Source: Candidatus Thermodiscus eudorianus
Lineage (GTDB): Archaea; Thermoproteota; Thermoprotei_A; Sulfolobales; Acidilobaceae
Direction of reading: 5' to 3'
NCBI GenBank assembly: GCA_015521085.1
Contig: WAOW01000006.1
Span: forward strand, 62,001 to 126,000
DNA: 64,000 bases
A model generated the notes under the pieces. The model worked only from the letters and a program-made list of their open reading frames with translations. It did no database searches and was not told the origin of the DNA. Every line of letters begins with the position of its first letter. The stretch's first letter is position 1. Below are positions 1 to 8,351 of this stretch, piece by piece. The translations under genes and the position numbers were made by a program.

Positions 1-1
1 C

Positions 2-94
2 GAGAGGGCGGTGGTGGTGACCGTGAGGGCCCCCAAGCTCTCCATGATACCGCCGGTCCACGTGATAGACAAGTACTCGGGGCTAGCCGAGTAG
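2..94 (+). CDS. 3' end of an unidentified protein (partial)
   Basis: An open frame runs from the left edge of the window to a TAG at 92-94 and encodes the last 30 residues of a protein ending in IDKYSGLAE. It has no internal stop and is followed 42 bp later by the next gene on the same strand. Too little is present to recognise a family; it is called coding because the frame is open to the edge and the next start lies close behind it. Confidence 0.5.
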   Translation, partial: ERAVVVTVRAPKLSMIPPVHVIDKYSGLAE

Positions 95-136
95 GCTTCC
101 GAGGATGAGGGGAGGGTCCCTCCGGGGAGTAGTGCA

Positions 137-952
137 ATGAAGGGTCTGCTAGTTGTGAACGACTCCATACCCCTGTCCATGGCCCCGGCGATACCGCTGT
201 TCATAGCTCCCAGGTTTCCCGGGGGCTACGATGTCGTAGTAGCGGTCTCCCGCCTAGCCACCGGGGGGCTGACTGTGGGGAGCCTCGGGTCCCTGTGGAG
301 CGGTGAGGATGGGGTTCGTAGAGCCAGTGGAGGCGGCCGGTACCATGCAGAGGCGGGCGACTATCACGTGGCGATCGTGCTCCGCAGTGGATCGCTTAGG
401 TGGGTCTACTCCAGGTACGAGGAGGAGCTCCAGGGTGACGGCGTTGTCGGGATCGGCAAGAGCTCCGGGAAGCCCTTCGTAGAGGTATACACTGGAAGGG
501 ACCCCCTAGGCAGGATAGAGGAGCTGTTCCCGGGGCTGGAGGAGGGGGACCCCATAGAGCCCGAGCTACTAGAACCCATAGCCGTGGACCTGGCCAGGGA
601 CGAGTGGAGGGACCCCATAGAGGGGGGCTCCCGGCTCGCCTCGTACCGCGTTGCTAGTGGGAGGCACTATTTCGGCTTGGTGGGGGTGGTGGGCGAGGAG
701 GGCCTCATCCTGAGGGCCTGGCCCGACTCGACTATCCACGTCTACCCGCCCGGCCTGGCCAGGAGTGTCGTGAAGGAGATAGGCATGGCCCCGCCCAGCA
801 TGCCCCTGGCATTCCACGCGGCCAACGGCTTCCTCAGCCTAGTGGAGTATGCTGGCGTGGAGTCAAACCATATAGTCGAGGCCTTCCAGGGGTTCATACG
901 AGAGGCTGAGAAGCTTGCAGGAGGAGATAGAGGTCAGGGAGGAGTCCCATAG
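137..952 (+). CDS. hypothetical protein, 271 aa
   Basis: This soluble-looking 271-residue protein has no signal peptide or membrane segment and I do not recognise its family. It is rich in Gly, Val and Glu, with a hydrophobic N-terminus (LLVVNDSIPLSMAPAIPLF) that looks like a core strand rather than a signal. The ATG at 137 lies 14 bp after a perfect palindrome GGAGGGTCCCTCC (111-123) whose first half could also serve as a ribosome binding site. Its 3' end overlaps the next gene by 38 bp, so the two are probably co-transcribed with the thioesterase-like gene and the nucleotidyltransferase after it. No function is proposed. Confidence 0.75.
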   Translation: MKGLLVVNDSIPLSMAPAIPLFIAPRFPGGYDVVVAVSRLATGGLTVGSLGSLWSGEDGVRRASGGGRYHAEAGDYHVAIVLRSGSLRWVYSRYEEELQGDGVVGIGKSSGKPFVEVYTGRDPLGRIEELFPGLEEGDPIEPELLEPIAVDLARDEWRDPIEGGSRLASYRVASGRHYFGLVGVVGEEGLILRAWPDSTIHVYPPGLARSVVKEIGMAPPSMPLAFHAANGFLSLVEYAGVESNHIVEAFQGFIREAEKLAGGDRGQGGVP

Positions 953-1283
953 GGCCTGTGCAATGGAGTTCACCGTTGGGGAGGAGCACCTGGCGCTCCA
1001 CCTAAAGGAGAGGGGGCGCCGCGTGCTATCGACTCCCTGCCTCGTCCTAATGATGGAGGTAACCGCCAGGACCTGCCTAGACCTAGCCCTCCCCGCCGGT
1101 AAGACTAGCGTCGGCTACAGGGTCGACGTGAGGCATAGGAAGAGCGTTGGGGAGGGGGAGAAGGTGAGGGTGGAGGCCAGGCTGGTGTCCTTCGATGGTA
1201 GGAGGGCGTTGTTCCACGTGACGGCCTATAGCCGCGGCGAGGTCGTCGGCGAGGCCATACACGAGCGCTACGTGGTGGATTAG
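915..1283 (+). CDS. FlK-like hot-dog fold thioesterase
   Basis: The 122-residue product fits the fluoroacetyl-CoA thioesterase (FlK) branch of the hot-dog fold, which hydrolyses small acyl-CoA thioesters. From the TTG start, Thr40 (STPCL), Glu48 (MMEV) and His74 (DVRHRK) have the same spacing as the catalytic Thr42, Glu50 and His76 of FlK. This agreement supports the TTG at 915 although it lies 38 bp inside the previous gene; the alternative ATG at 963 would remove the first strand. In archaea the true substrate is unknown and need not be fluoroacetyl-CoA. It is followed by the nucleotidyltransferase gene after 4 bp. Confidence 0.8.
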   Translation: MQEEIEVREESHRACAMEFTVGEEHLALHLKERGRRVLSTPCLVLMMEVTARTCLDLALPAGKTSVGYRVDVRHRKSVGEGEKVRVEARLVSFDGRRALFHVTAYSRGEVVGEAIHERYVVD

Positions 1284-1287
1284 GGGT

Positions 1288-2001
1288 ATGACGCCTAGAC
1301 CCGCATATCCCGGCGTCGAGGTCGAGTATGACGAGTGGAGGTGGAGGGTTCTAGCAGAGAAGAGGGCTAAGGCCGTGAAGATCATGGAGGCTCTCAGGCC
1401 CCTGCGCGTCGAGGTCATAGTCCACGGTAGCATAGCCCGGGGCGACGTTGACAGGGACTCGGACGTCGACGTCGTGGTCGTCGAGCCCGTCTCCCCAGGC
1501 ATCGTGGAACTCCTGCTTGAGAGGGCCGGCTATAGGGTTAGATATAGGGAGATCGTGCAGGCGACGCCCAACTATACCCCAAAGGTCTACTTCTACCTGG
1601 ATGAGGCGGAGGAGCAGGTCGTCAGCGTCCCCCTGGCGGTTTTGAAGCCGAGGGAGAGGGAGTTCTATAGGTGGGGCGGGGAGCTGGGCCTGGAGGGGGT
1701 CCGGGCGGGCAAGAGGGTCCCCGGGGTCAACAAGGACCTCGTACTCATTATACCGACCGAGAGGGGGCATGTCGAGGTCGAGCTTGAGGGTAACGAGAGG
1801 CTGGCGGCTAAGCTGACCGGCGTGAGCCTTGAGACCGTCGAGGAGAGGATACGGGTGTTGTCGAGGCGCAGGGAGCACGGCAGGACGGGGGTATTCGTCA
1901 AGAGGCCCGTCCCCCCGGGCAAGAGCGTTGAGGAGGTAGTCGAGGAGGTCGCCAGGGAGAACCCCTACTTCAGGAGGGCCCTAGGCCCTAGGCGGGTCTA
2001 G
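1288..2001 (+). CDS. nucleotidyltransferase-fold protein
   Basis: The product (237 aa) carries the signature of the DNA polymerase beta-type nucleotidyltransferase superfamily: HGSIARGD with Gly47-Ser48, then Asp59 and Asp61 (DSDVDVVVV). These residues would bind the nucleotide phosphates and two metal ions. The C-terminal two thirds (NKDLVLIIPTERGHVEVEL and following) resemble conserved archaeal stand-alone members whose substrate is not known. The gene starts 4 bp after the thioesterase-like gene, so translation is probably coupled. Its last 21 bp overlap the convergent methyltransferase gene. Confidence 0.85.
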   Translation: MTPRPAYPGVEVEYDEWRWRVLAEKRAKAVKIMEALRPLRVEVIVHGSIARGDVDRDSDVDVVVVEPVSPGIVELLLERAGYRVRYREIVQATPNYTPKVYFYLDEAEEQVVSVPLAVLKPREREFYRWGGELGLEGVRAGKRVPGVNKDLVLIIPTERGHVEVELEGNERLAAKLTGVSLETVEERIRVLSRRREHGRTGVFVKRPVPPGKSVEEVVEEVARENPYFRRALGPRRV

Positions 2002-2568
2002 CCTGAACAAGGCGTCCTTTGAGGTGGTCCCAAGCAGGGGGTACCCGTCGAGGAGTAGCAGATCCTTGTGGGGCAGGGATTTCAGGAGCGACACGACTAC
2101 GGGGCCCCGGGAGACCCTCCTCAACTCCCCCACAGCCCTCCTAACGCTGTCGACCAGGTCGAGCACCGTGAAGCTGTAGACCGTGTCGAAGCTCTCGTCC
2201 CCGAATGGGATCTCCAATACGTTGCCCTCGACGGCCACACACCTACCCGGGCATATATGGCTGAGCCTCCACCTGGCTATCTCCAGCATGCTCCAGCTAT
2301 AGTCCATGCAGACGTAGAGATCCACCCTGTCCAGGTAGCCGGCGAGCCTCATGTACTCGGCCAGGAGCCCCGTGCCGCATCCAGCGTCGAGGACCCTGCC
2401 CCGGGGAGGGACCCTCCTCAGGGCGACGCTATACTTCTCATACTGCTCCGCCCTATACAGCTCATCGTACCCTTTGGCGGTCGCCTCATACCTCTCCCTT
2501 ATAACGTGACCCTTACCCACCGCCGCTAGCCCTCCGCGGGCCCTAGGATATGCCTCGTAGATCATCAT
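1981..2568 (-). CDS. class I SAM-dependent methyltransferase
   Basis: Motif I of Rossmann-fold methyltransferases is clear (RVLDAGCGTGLL, residues 58-69), followed by an acidic motif II position (YVCMDYSWSML), motif III-like VEGNVLEIPFGDESFDTVYSF and a post-motif Arg-rich strand. The layout is that of the UbiE/COQ5-type family (Methyltransf_11). At 195 residues it is a bare catalytic domain with no substrate-recognition extension, so the substrate (small molecule, lipid or protein) cannot be told. It overlaps the convergent nucleotidyltransferase gene by 21 bp. Confidence 0.85.
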   Translation of the reverse strand: MMIYEAYPRARGGLAAVGKGHVIRERYEATAKGYDELYRAEQYEKYSVALRRVPPRGRVLDAGCGTGLLAEYMRLAGYLDRVDLYVCMDYSWSMLEIARWRLSHICPGRCVAVEGNVLEIPFGDESFDTVYSFTVLDLVDSVRRAVGELRRVSRGPVVVSLLKSLPHKDLLLLDGYPLLGTTSKDALFRLDPPRA

Positions 2569-2623
2569 ATTGATCTAGAGTAATTAAGGGAGGGTTCCTC
2601 CGGCCCCTGGGGAGGGGGAGGCC

Positions 2624-3418
2624 GTGGCGGGGTACACGCTACTAGTCCATCCCTTATGCAAGTCGAGCTACAGCCTACTGCGGGGTCTCGATGAGAAGGG
2701 TTTGCTCGGGGAGTTCAAGGTGGTTGTCCTCGATAGGCCCCTCACGTCCACCATAAGGGGGTTCCCGTGGTCTGTCCCGATGATCCTAGACTCCAGGGGC
2801 ACGCCGCTGGCCATGGATCCCCTGGGCGTGGAGGAGGCCGAGTCTATACTGGCCGGGGATGCCGTGGTTGAGGATGACGTGGAGCAGTTTACCAGATCGA
2901 TACTCTACAGCGCCTACGCGAGCGCGACCGTGCTCTCGCACAGGAGCCTGGAGCCCCTGCTAGACCATAGCTTCCTGGCTCCAGCCCTACGCCTACCACT
3001 ACGACGCGTCGACTATGGAGAGGTTCTCGACAGGCTCAGGCAGGGCCTGGAGAGGCTGTACGAGGAGAATAAGGAGGTGATAGCCAAGGCCCTATCCCTA
3101 TCGATAGTACGCTTCCTCTACTATAGCGGGGTTAGGGACCCCGAGAGGCTGTCGGCAGCCGTTAACGGGGACAGCGTCTCTGCCATGATACACTCTATGG
3201 CGAGTATAGGCAGGATAAACACGCCCCTCGACCCGGGCAGGGCCGATATGAGCGACTACATAGCAAGCTTCATAGCCAGGAGGGCTAAGGGCCTCCTCAG
3301 GAAGATAGCCAGGGAGCACGAGGAGATCACTGGCGACGAGGGCTACTGGAGGTTGATCGAGAGGCTTAGGGGGGTAGAGGGGCTAGGCGCTGGTCAGCCG
3401 GAGGCTCGCCGGGGCTAG
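2624..3418 (+). CDS. thioredoxin-fold N-terminal domain protein
   Basis: The first 75 residues look like a thioredoxin/glutaredoxin fold: strand YTLLVHPLC, a CxxS motif (CKSS, Cys12), a helix, strand FKVVVLD and a cis-proline-like SVPMIL. The remaining 185 residues are helical with no motif I recognise, so it resembles a glutathione-transferase-like two-domain plan, but that is inference. The start is a GTG (gccGTGgcg) preceded by GGGAGGGGGAGG, a strong ribosome binding site. A single Cys in the active motif argues for a monothiol or binding role rather than a disulfide reductase. Confidence 0.75.
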   Translation: MAGYTLLVHPLCKSSYSLLRGLDEKGLLGEFKVVVLDRPLTSTIRGFPWSVPMILDSRGTPLAMDPLGVEEAESILAGDAVVEDDVEQFTRSILYSAYASATVLSHRSLEPLLDHSFLAPALRLPLRRVDYGEVLDRLRQGLERLYEENKEVIAKALSLSIVRFLYYSGVRDPERLSAAVNGDSVSAMIHSMASIGRINTPLDPGRADMSDYIASFIARRAKGLLRKIAREHEEITGDEGYWRLIERLRGVEGLGAGQPEARRG

Positions 3419-3571
3419 GCTCCCCACAGCGTGCCTGGCTATCTCTACATTACAGGTCTTGTGCCTGGAGCACCAGGACTCGCATTCCCTAGCCGTCTCC
3501 CTGCTACGGTATATGAGGCCGCATTCGCCGCAGGCGTAGTAGGTCTCGCCGGATATGGTTATCTTGTACAC
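3383..3571 (-). CDS. small Cys-rich (zinc-ribbon-like) protein
   Basis: The 62-residue product has Cys pairs and a His arranged CGECGLIYRSRETARECESWC followed by CSRHKTC in overlapping form, compatible with one zinc site of the rubredoxin or C2H2 knuckle type. Small proteins with a CxECGLxY core are common in Crenarchaeota and have no assigned role as far as I know. It overlaps the convergent upstream gene by 36 bp, which is typical of the dense packing here. Confidence 0.65.
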   Translation of the reverse strand: MYKITISGETYYACGECGLIYRSRETARECESWCSRHKTCNVEIARHAVGSLAPASLRLTSA

Positions 3572-3656
3572 TTATGCTTCCACCCGTGTTATACATGTGT
3601 CAATACTCTACTTATATACACAGTATATACTTTACCGTATCCCCAGTCTAGCCAGT

Positions 3657-5198
3657 CTAGGCCTGCAACGGGTCACGCAACAAGCCGGGTATCACCTCAA
3701 CTATGTCGAGGGCGGTCAACGACTCCCCGAGCCTCCCATAGGCCAGTTCTCCAGCACGGCCAACCAGGTAGGCCCCTGTTATAGCCGAGTTAAGGGGCGA
3801 CGGGTCCCCGAGTATGCTGTTGCGCTTCGCCATTATCCCGGCTATGACGCCGGTCAACACGTCCCCCGTGCCACCCACACTCATCGCGGCGACTCCACTC
3901 CTATTCTCCCTGCACAGCCCCTCGGCACTACACGCGGCATCCCTCGGGGCCTTCACCAACACAGTAGCCCCCAGCCTCCTGCTTATGCTCCTGGCCTGCT
4001 CCAGCGGGGCGGCGTCGACGCCCGATAAGAGCCTCGCCTCCCCGCGGTGTGGTGTGAGGACTACGGTTTCGGCCAGGCTAGTGCCGGACTCTGCCACCGC
4101 CCTCAGGCCATCGGCGTCTACGACTAGAGGGACCCTCTTCTCGACCGCCAACTCTATTATCCTGGCGGCGGCCTCAAGGGTCTCCTCCTCCCTCCCCAGG
4201 CCGGGGCCGATTGCCACCGCATGGACCCTCTCCATCATGCTAGCTATCCCCTCTAGGTCCTCTCTTGAGAGGGTCTCTCCCCGCAGCGGGTATGGTATCA
4301 CGGTGCTACACTTGGACGCTGCTGTGAAGGCTATCTCCCGTGGGGAGGCTAGGTAGACCAGGTCCACGCCGGTCCTCGCGGCGGATAGGGCTGTGAGGAG
4401 CGGCGCCCCGACATAGTACTTGCTCCCGGCCACGACCAGCACCCTCCCGCCGACGCCCTTATGGGAGTCCCTGGGCCTCCGCGGTATCCTGGCGGCTACG
4501 TCGCCTGGCCCGGCATAGTATTCGGCGTCCCTGGTCAGCCCTATGTAGGCGACCACCAGCTCTCCCGTGTAGAGCCTAGCCTTCAACAGGCCCCTCTTGA
4601 CCTTGTGCATTGTAACCGTTGCGTCAGCCCTCGCCGCCTCATCCACAGCCGCCCCCGTGTCGGGGTCCACGCCTGTGGGGGCGTCGATTGAGACCCGGAG
4701 CCCCGGGGCCTTGTTGAAGGCTTCCACCGCCTCCTTGACCGGGCTCCTGAGGGACCCTCTGACCCCGGTTCCAAGGAGCGCGTCGACCACCACGTCTGAG
4801 TCGTCGACCTCTAGCCAGCCCCGGGCCATGGGCTTCACTATCCCCACGGAGTCCATCCTCAGGAGGGCTTCTAGGTTGAGCCTTGCATCCTCGTGGATGA
4901 CCTCGGTGGGGGGATATGCCAGGTGTACCTGGACCCGGGCCCCCCTACCGGCTAGGTGTCTGGCGGCTACGAACCCGTCCCCGGCGTTGCCCCCCTTCCC
5001 TGCTATGACCGCTATCCTCTTCCCCTTCACGCCGCCTAGCCTGTACTCTATGTAGTCGGCGACGCTCCTGCCCGCGTTCTCCATCATTAGGAGTAGTGGT
5101 ATGCCTAGGGAGACGCCGTTTAGCTCGTAGGCCCTCATATCCTCTACCGAGATAGCCTCTACCTCATCCTCGCCTACCACGTAGAATCCCTGCGGCAA
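3657..5198 (-). CDS. nnr: bifunctional NAD(P)H-hydrate epimerase / ADP-dependent dehydratase
   Basis: This enzyme repairs hydrated NAD(P)H, damage that forms quickly at high temperature. The N-terminal half (about 1-220) is the NnrE epimerase domain, with GKGGNAGDGF (68-77) and IDAPTGVDPDTG (171-182). The C-terminal half (about 235-510) is the NnrD dehydratase of the ribokinase-like fold, with GPGLGR (331-336), DADGLR (361-366), TPHRGE (382-387) and the anion-hole GGTGDVLTG (442-450). Length 513 aa is usual for the fused form. It is divergent from a nicotinamidase-like gene, so two NAD-related genes flank one intergenic region that holds a GAGGGTCCCTC palindrome (5235-5245). Confidence 0.95.
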   Translation of the reverse strand: MPQGFYVVGEDEVEAISVEDMRAYELNGVSLGIPLLLMMENAGRSVADYIEYRLGGVKGKRIAVIAGKGGNAGDGFVAARHLAGRGARVQVHLAYPPTEVIHEDARLNLEALLRMDSVGIVKPMARGWLEVDDSDVVVDALLGTGVRGSLRSPVKEAVEAFNKAPGLRVSIDAPTGVDPDTGAAVDEAARADATVTMHKVKRGLLKARLYTGELVVAYIGLTRDAEYYAGPGDVAARIPRRPRDSHKGVGGRVLVVAGSKYYVGAPLLTALSAARTGVDLVYLASPREIAFTAASKCSTVIPYPLRGETLSREDLEGIASMMERVHAVAIGPGLGREEETLEAAARIIELAVEKRVPLVVDADGLRAVAESGTSLAETVVLTPHRGEARLLSGVDAAPLEQARSISRRLGATVLVKAPRDAACSAEGLCRENRSGVAAMSVGGTGDVLTGVIAGIMAKRNSILGDPSPLNSAITGAYLVGRAGELAYGRLGESLTALDIVEVIPGLLRDPLQA

Positions 5199-5329
5199 CC
5201 CTGCCCTTCACCCCTCCCGGGTGTCAAGCTGGTTGAGGGTCCCTCGTAATATTCCATTGCCATACTGCGACTAGGCAAGCGTTATACGCTCCGCGATGGA
5301 ATAATACTGGTATTGGGGGTGGCTTGGGC

Positions 5330-5941
5330 GTGGTCATGGTCGAGGTCCCCGAGTACAGTGTCGTCGACAGGGTCGAGCTCCCAGCCGATAAGACCGCCGT
5401 GATAGTCGTAGACATGCAGAACGACTTCGTCAAGCCTGAGGGCAAGCTCCACGTGCCCAGGGCCATGGAGACGGTGGAGCCTATAAGGAGGCTGTTGGAC
5501 AAGGCCCGGCGCGCCGGGGCCAGGATCTTCTACACCCAAGACACCCACTACGACGATGACCCGGAGTACGGGATCTGGGGCGAGCACGTCCGCTACGGGA
5601 CCTGGGGCTGGCAGATCATAGACGAGCTAAAGCCCCAGCCGGGGGACATAGTGCTCGTCAAGACCAGGTACGACGGCTTCTACGGCACGCCCCTCGACGA
5701 CCTACTCAGGGTGTATGGGATCGAGTACACGGTGATCGTCGGCACGGTAGCCAACATATGCGTGCTACACACGGCGGCGAGCGCGGCGCTTAGATGGTAC
5801 AAGGTGGTGGTCCCGGTGGACGGTATAAGCGCCCTGACAGACTTCGACATGCACGCCACGCTAAGACAGATAAGCTGGCTGTATAAGGGCATAATCGTGG
5901 AGTCCGTCGAAGGCATAACCTTCACCGGGAGGGGCCGATGA
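5330..5941 (+). CDS. nicotinamidase / isochorismatase-family hydrolase
   Basis: The cysteine-hydrolase triad is visible: Asp in VVDMQNDF, Lys in LVKTRYDGF and Cys in GTVANICV. A nicotinamidase-type metal site is present as D-T-H in TQDTHYD and a later His in IWGEH. Together these favour nicotinamidase (nicotinamide to nicotinate, NAD salvage) over isochorismatase, but the family is broad. Possible starts are TTG 5324, GTG 5330 and ATG 5336; GTG is chosen because the purine-rich GGGGGTGG (5315-5322) sits 7 bp before it. The divergent nnr gene supports a place in NAD metabolism. Confidence 0.85.
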   Translation: MVMVEVPEYSVVDRVELPADKTAVIVVDMQNDFVKPEGKLHVPRAMETVEPIRRLLDKARRAGARIFYTQDTHYDDDPEYGIWGEHVRYGTWGWQIIDELKPQPGDIVLVKTRYDGFYGTPLDDLLRVYGIEYTVIVGTVANICVLHTAASAALRWYKVVVPVDGISALTDFDMHATLRQISWLYKGIIVESVEGITFTGRGR

Positions 5942-6143
5942 CTGGGATCGCCGGCACCGACGCGATCCGCGACCAGAGGCGTGGGGACCAGGCTAAACAA
6001 GGAGGCCCGCCAGGGGAAGGGGACGGTAGGCCACACCCCCGGATTCCCCATTCTCGCGTCGTGTAGTCATACATGGGTAATACTGTGTTCTAGGCTCCGA
6101 TAATCCCGGCGTATTAACCAATTACCCACCGGGGTGCCTTGGA

Positions 6144-6467
6144 GTGTCAATAGCTAGAACCGCCTGGCTCATAGCCAGCGAGGATGCGGAGAGGTATAGG
6201 GCGATGGCCAGGAAGGCCAGGAACCCCCATAGGGCCGCTGTGCTTAGGATGGCCGCTAACGTGTTGGAGCAGGCCGCGTGGGAGATAATGAATGGGAGGG
6301 TTACGTCCTCCACATTGGAGAACCTGCAGGTCATAGAGAGCCTTTTGAAGTCGAGGGGCATGCCCGTGGGCCCCGTCAGGAGGGCTAGGTCTATTCTGAT
6401 GAGGATGATCAAGTTTAGGATAGAGGATATTGTCGGCGTGAGTGGCGAGGCTCTCGGCCTGCCCTAG
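6144..6467 (+). CDS. hypothetical helical protein, 107 aa
   Basis: This small basic protein is predicted almost wholly helical (RTAWLIASEDAERYRAMARK, then LRMAANVLEQAAWEIMNG) without membrane segments or catalytic motifs. The GTG start at 6144 follows GCCTTGGA. It ends on the opposite strand's stop codon, overlapping the convergent gene by 4 bp. I do not recognise the family; a role as a small helical adaptor or nucleic-acid-binding protein would be a guess. Confidence 0.6.
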   Translation: MSIARTAWLIASEDAERYRAMARKARNPHRAAVLRMAANVLEQAAWEIMNGRVTSSTLENLQVIESLLKSRGMPVGPVRRARSILMRMIKFRIEDIVGVSGEALGLP

Positions 6468-7006
6468 AAGGGGCTCTCCACCGCCGGTTTGTGTGCCTCG
6501 AACTCCACGGCCTCGTAGCCGTTTATCTTGGTGCCACGCCTTACTCTAACCACCGCGATCCTACCATTTCTCCTATACGTGACCCTGCCCGGCGTCTCCA
6601 GCCTCCTTATCCTCCCGTCTGGCTGGGCGATCCAGTAGACGATGTAGGGGTACTCGGCGGCGCCGGGCTCGTAGTAGTTCTCGTAGACGTTGACGCCGTC
6701 TATCGGCGAGTATGGTATCCTTACGTGGAACGTGATGCTATGCCTCCTCCTGCTGCCCCGGAAGTGTAGGATAGCCGCGTCTACGACAGGCCTCACCTCG
6801 ACCCCGTTAACGAGTGTGCGCTCGTCGTCGATGGCCTCCTGCATGAGCCTCCGGGTCTCTTCCTCCTCTCTCCTCCTATTACGGGGGTCCCTCATATAGG
6901 ACCAGAACTCGCCCGTGGGGTCCACGTAGTCGAAGACTATGGTATAGTATATGACTCCCCACGCGATGTTAAAGATCCCCTCGCCGTAAACCGGGATTAT
7001 CCTCAC
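6464..7006 (-). CDS. hypothetical protein, 180 aa
   Basis: The product is a 180-residue, beta-rich and Arg/Tyr-rich soluble protein with no motif I can name. It contains a charged helix (RNRRREEEETRRLMQEAIDD) between strands and ends in EFEAHKPAVESPF. The ATG at 7006 is the first in frame and lies 9 bp below CCCCGGTGAGG on the minus strand, a fair ribosome binding site. It is convergent with the small helical protein and divergent from the PHP phosphoesterase. Codon use matches the neighbours, so it is taken as real. Confidence 0.65.
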   Translation of the reverse strand: MRIIPVYGEGIFNIAWGVIYYTIVFDYVDPTGEFWSYMRDPRNRRREEEETRRLMQEAIDDERTLVNGVEVRPVVDAAILHFRGSRRRHSITFHVRIPYSPIDGVNVYENYYEPGAAEYPYIVYWIAQPDGRIRRLETPGRVTYRRNGRIAVVRVRRGTKINGYEAVEFEAHKPAVESPF

Positions 7007-7094
7007 CGGGGACCCTCCACCCAGAGGCTAACCCCCGGGATGCAATGTAATAAGTAGATATGCAGGTAGCTACAGGGGGACGGGGCAGAGGCCA

Positions 7095-7757
7095 TTGGAC
7101 AGCTACAGGGCCGAGATACACCTCCACACGAGGGTGAGCGACGGAGCCATGACCCCCGAGGAGGCCGTCAGGATAGCGCTCAACAGGGGGCTCACGGCCC
7201 TAGCGGTGACGGACCACGACACCTTCAGGGGCAGCTCCCTGGCCGAGAGGATCTCCAGGATCCTTGGAGGCCCCATGATAATCCACGGGAACGAGGTCAG
7301 GACAGACCTAGGCGACGTGCTAGTCTACTGCGACTCCCCCCACCCAGAGAACCCGACCACTCTAGAAGAGCTAAGGGACTGGGCCGACGAGAGGAACTGC
7401 CTAATGGTGGCAGCGCACCCGTTCCACCCTGTCAGGAGCAGCATCGGGCTAAAGATCCTCAAGAAATACAGGTTCTTCGACGCGGTAGAGGTCTGGAACG
7501 CCCGCGGGCCCCCCTGCCTGAACACACCGGCTATCATACTAGCCCATAAACGGGGGATCCCAGGGACCAGCGGGTCAGACGCCCACGTCCACAGGGAGCT
7601 GGGGACCACGCCCATAGTACTCCCAGAGGAGCCCACGGGAGTCGACGACGTGCTGGAGTGGATCAGGAAGAGACGCGTTAAGCCGACCTACAGGCCGGTT
7701 AGGCTCACAGCCATACCCTACATCCTGGCCTGGAGCGTCAAGAGGAGGAGCCTCTAG
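7095..7757 (+). CDS. PHP-domain metal-dependent phosphoesterase
   Basis: All PHP metal-binding motifs are present in order: HLHT (His9, His11), TDHDTF (Asp40, His41), GNEV (Glu67), AAHPFHP (His108) and GSDAH (Asp162, His164). These form a trinuclear site used for phosphoester hydrolysis, as in histidinol phosphatase or the YciV/TrpH-type nucleoside 3',5'-bisphosphate phosphatases. At 220 aa the protein is a stand-alone domain, so the substrate is open. The TTG start at 7095 follows GGGGGACGGGGCAGAGG. Its 3' end overlaps the convergent GIY-YIG gene by 20 bp. Confidence 0.9.
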   Translation: MDSYRAEIHLHTRVSDGAMTPEEAVRIALNRGLTALAVTDHDTFRGSSLAERISRILGGPMIIHGNEVRTDLGDVLVYCDSPHPENPTTLEELRDWADERNCLMVAAHPFHPVRSSIGLKILKKYRFFDAVEVWNARGPPCLNTPAIILAHKRGIPGTSGSDAHVHRELGTTPIVLPEEPTGVDDVLEWIRKRRVKPTYRPVRLTAIPYILAWSVKRRSL

Positions 7758-8217
7758 CCAGGAGCCTATAGGCCGGGCTACACCCCATGGCCTCGAAACA
7801 CCTCTGCACACCCTCCAGGCACTCCCGGAGCCCACGGCACCTGTACAAGTGAGTCTCGGCAACGCTATCATCGCTCGATCCAAACCCCCTGATCCACGGG
7901 GTCAGGAGCCTGCTGCACTCCAGGGCTAGAGACCCCTCGCTACAGTCGCTGTCACAGGAGTAGAAGACTCCTACGGGCTCGGCCCTGGCAGACACGTAGT
8001 CTATGTGCCACCTAAGCCTCTTCTCCCGAGCCATATGCCTACAGACCCTAGCCCTAACCCCTCCAGGGCCCCTCGCACTCCCAACGTAGGCGTAGACACC
8101 GGGCGGGAATCTCTGGGGGCCGAGGCCTCCCACAGCCGCCTCCAGCCCCTCCTCCACCTGGAAGAGGTACACGTAGACGCCCCTGCAAGGTGGTATCTCG
8201 CTGCACGAGCCGCGCAA
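7738..8217 (-). CDS. DUF123 GIY-YIG-type endonuclease-like protein
   Basis: The protein belongs to the archaeal Uri/DUF123 branch of the GIY-YIG fold: GVYVYLFQ, GVYAYVGSARGPGGVRARV and RLRWHIDYVSA, followed by a Cys/His-rich C-terminus with a conserved ETHLYRC-type end. Related proteins are putative structure-specific nucleases of unknown role. The frame extends to 8280, but a TATA-like TAAATATA on the minus strand at about 8251-8258 would place transcription start near 8225; the in-frame TTG at 8217 is therefore preferred, giving about 159 aa. This start is an inference. Confidence 0.8.
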   Translation of the reverse strand: MRGSCSEIPPCRGVYVYLFQVEEGLEAAVGGLGPQRFPPGVYAYVGSARGPGGVRARVCRHMAREKRLRWHIDYVSARAEPVGVFYSCDSDCSEGSLALECSRLLTPWIRGFGSSDDSVAETHLYRCRGLRECLEGVQRCFEAMGCSPAYRLLARGSSS

Positions 8218-8351
8218 TCCATGGCCCCCATGCCCTTGACCAGCGCCTAGGCTATATTTACCGGGGGAGGGACCCTCCACTGCATAGCACCGGCATTCCC
8301 GGAGGCTAGGGCTTGGAGTACGCCTTGTGGGATTGAGTGGTGCGATGAGCG

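Noticed and set aside
5938-6066. A 42-codon frame overlapping the nicotinamidase stop as ATGA
   Set aside because: The product is a Gly/Pro/Arg-rich low-complexity sequence with no recognisable fold. The overlap alone is not enough to call it.
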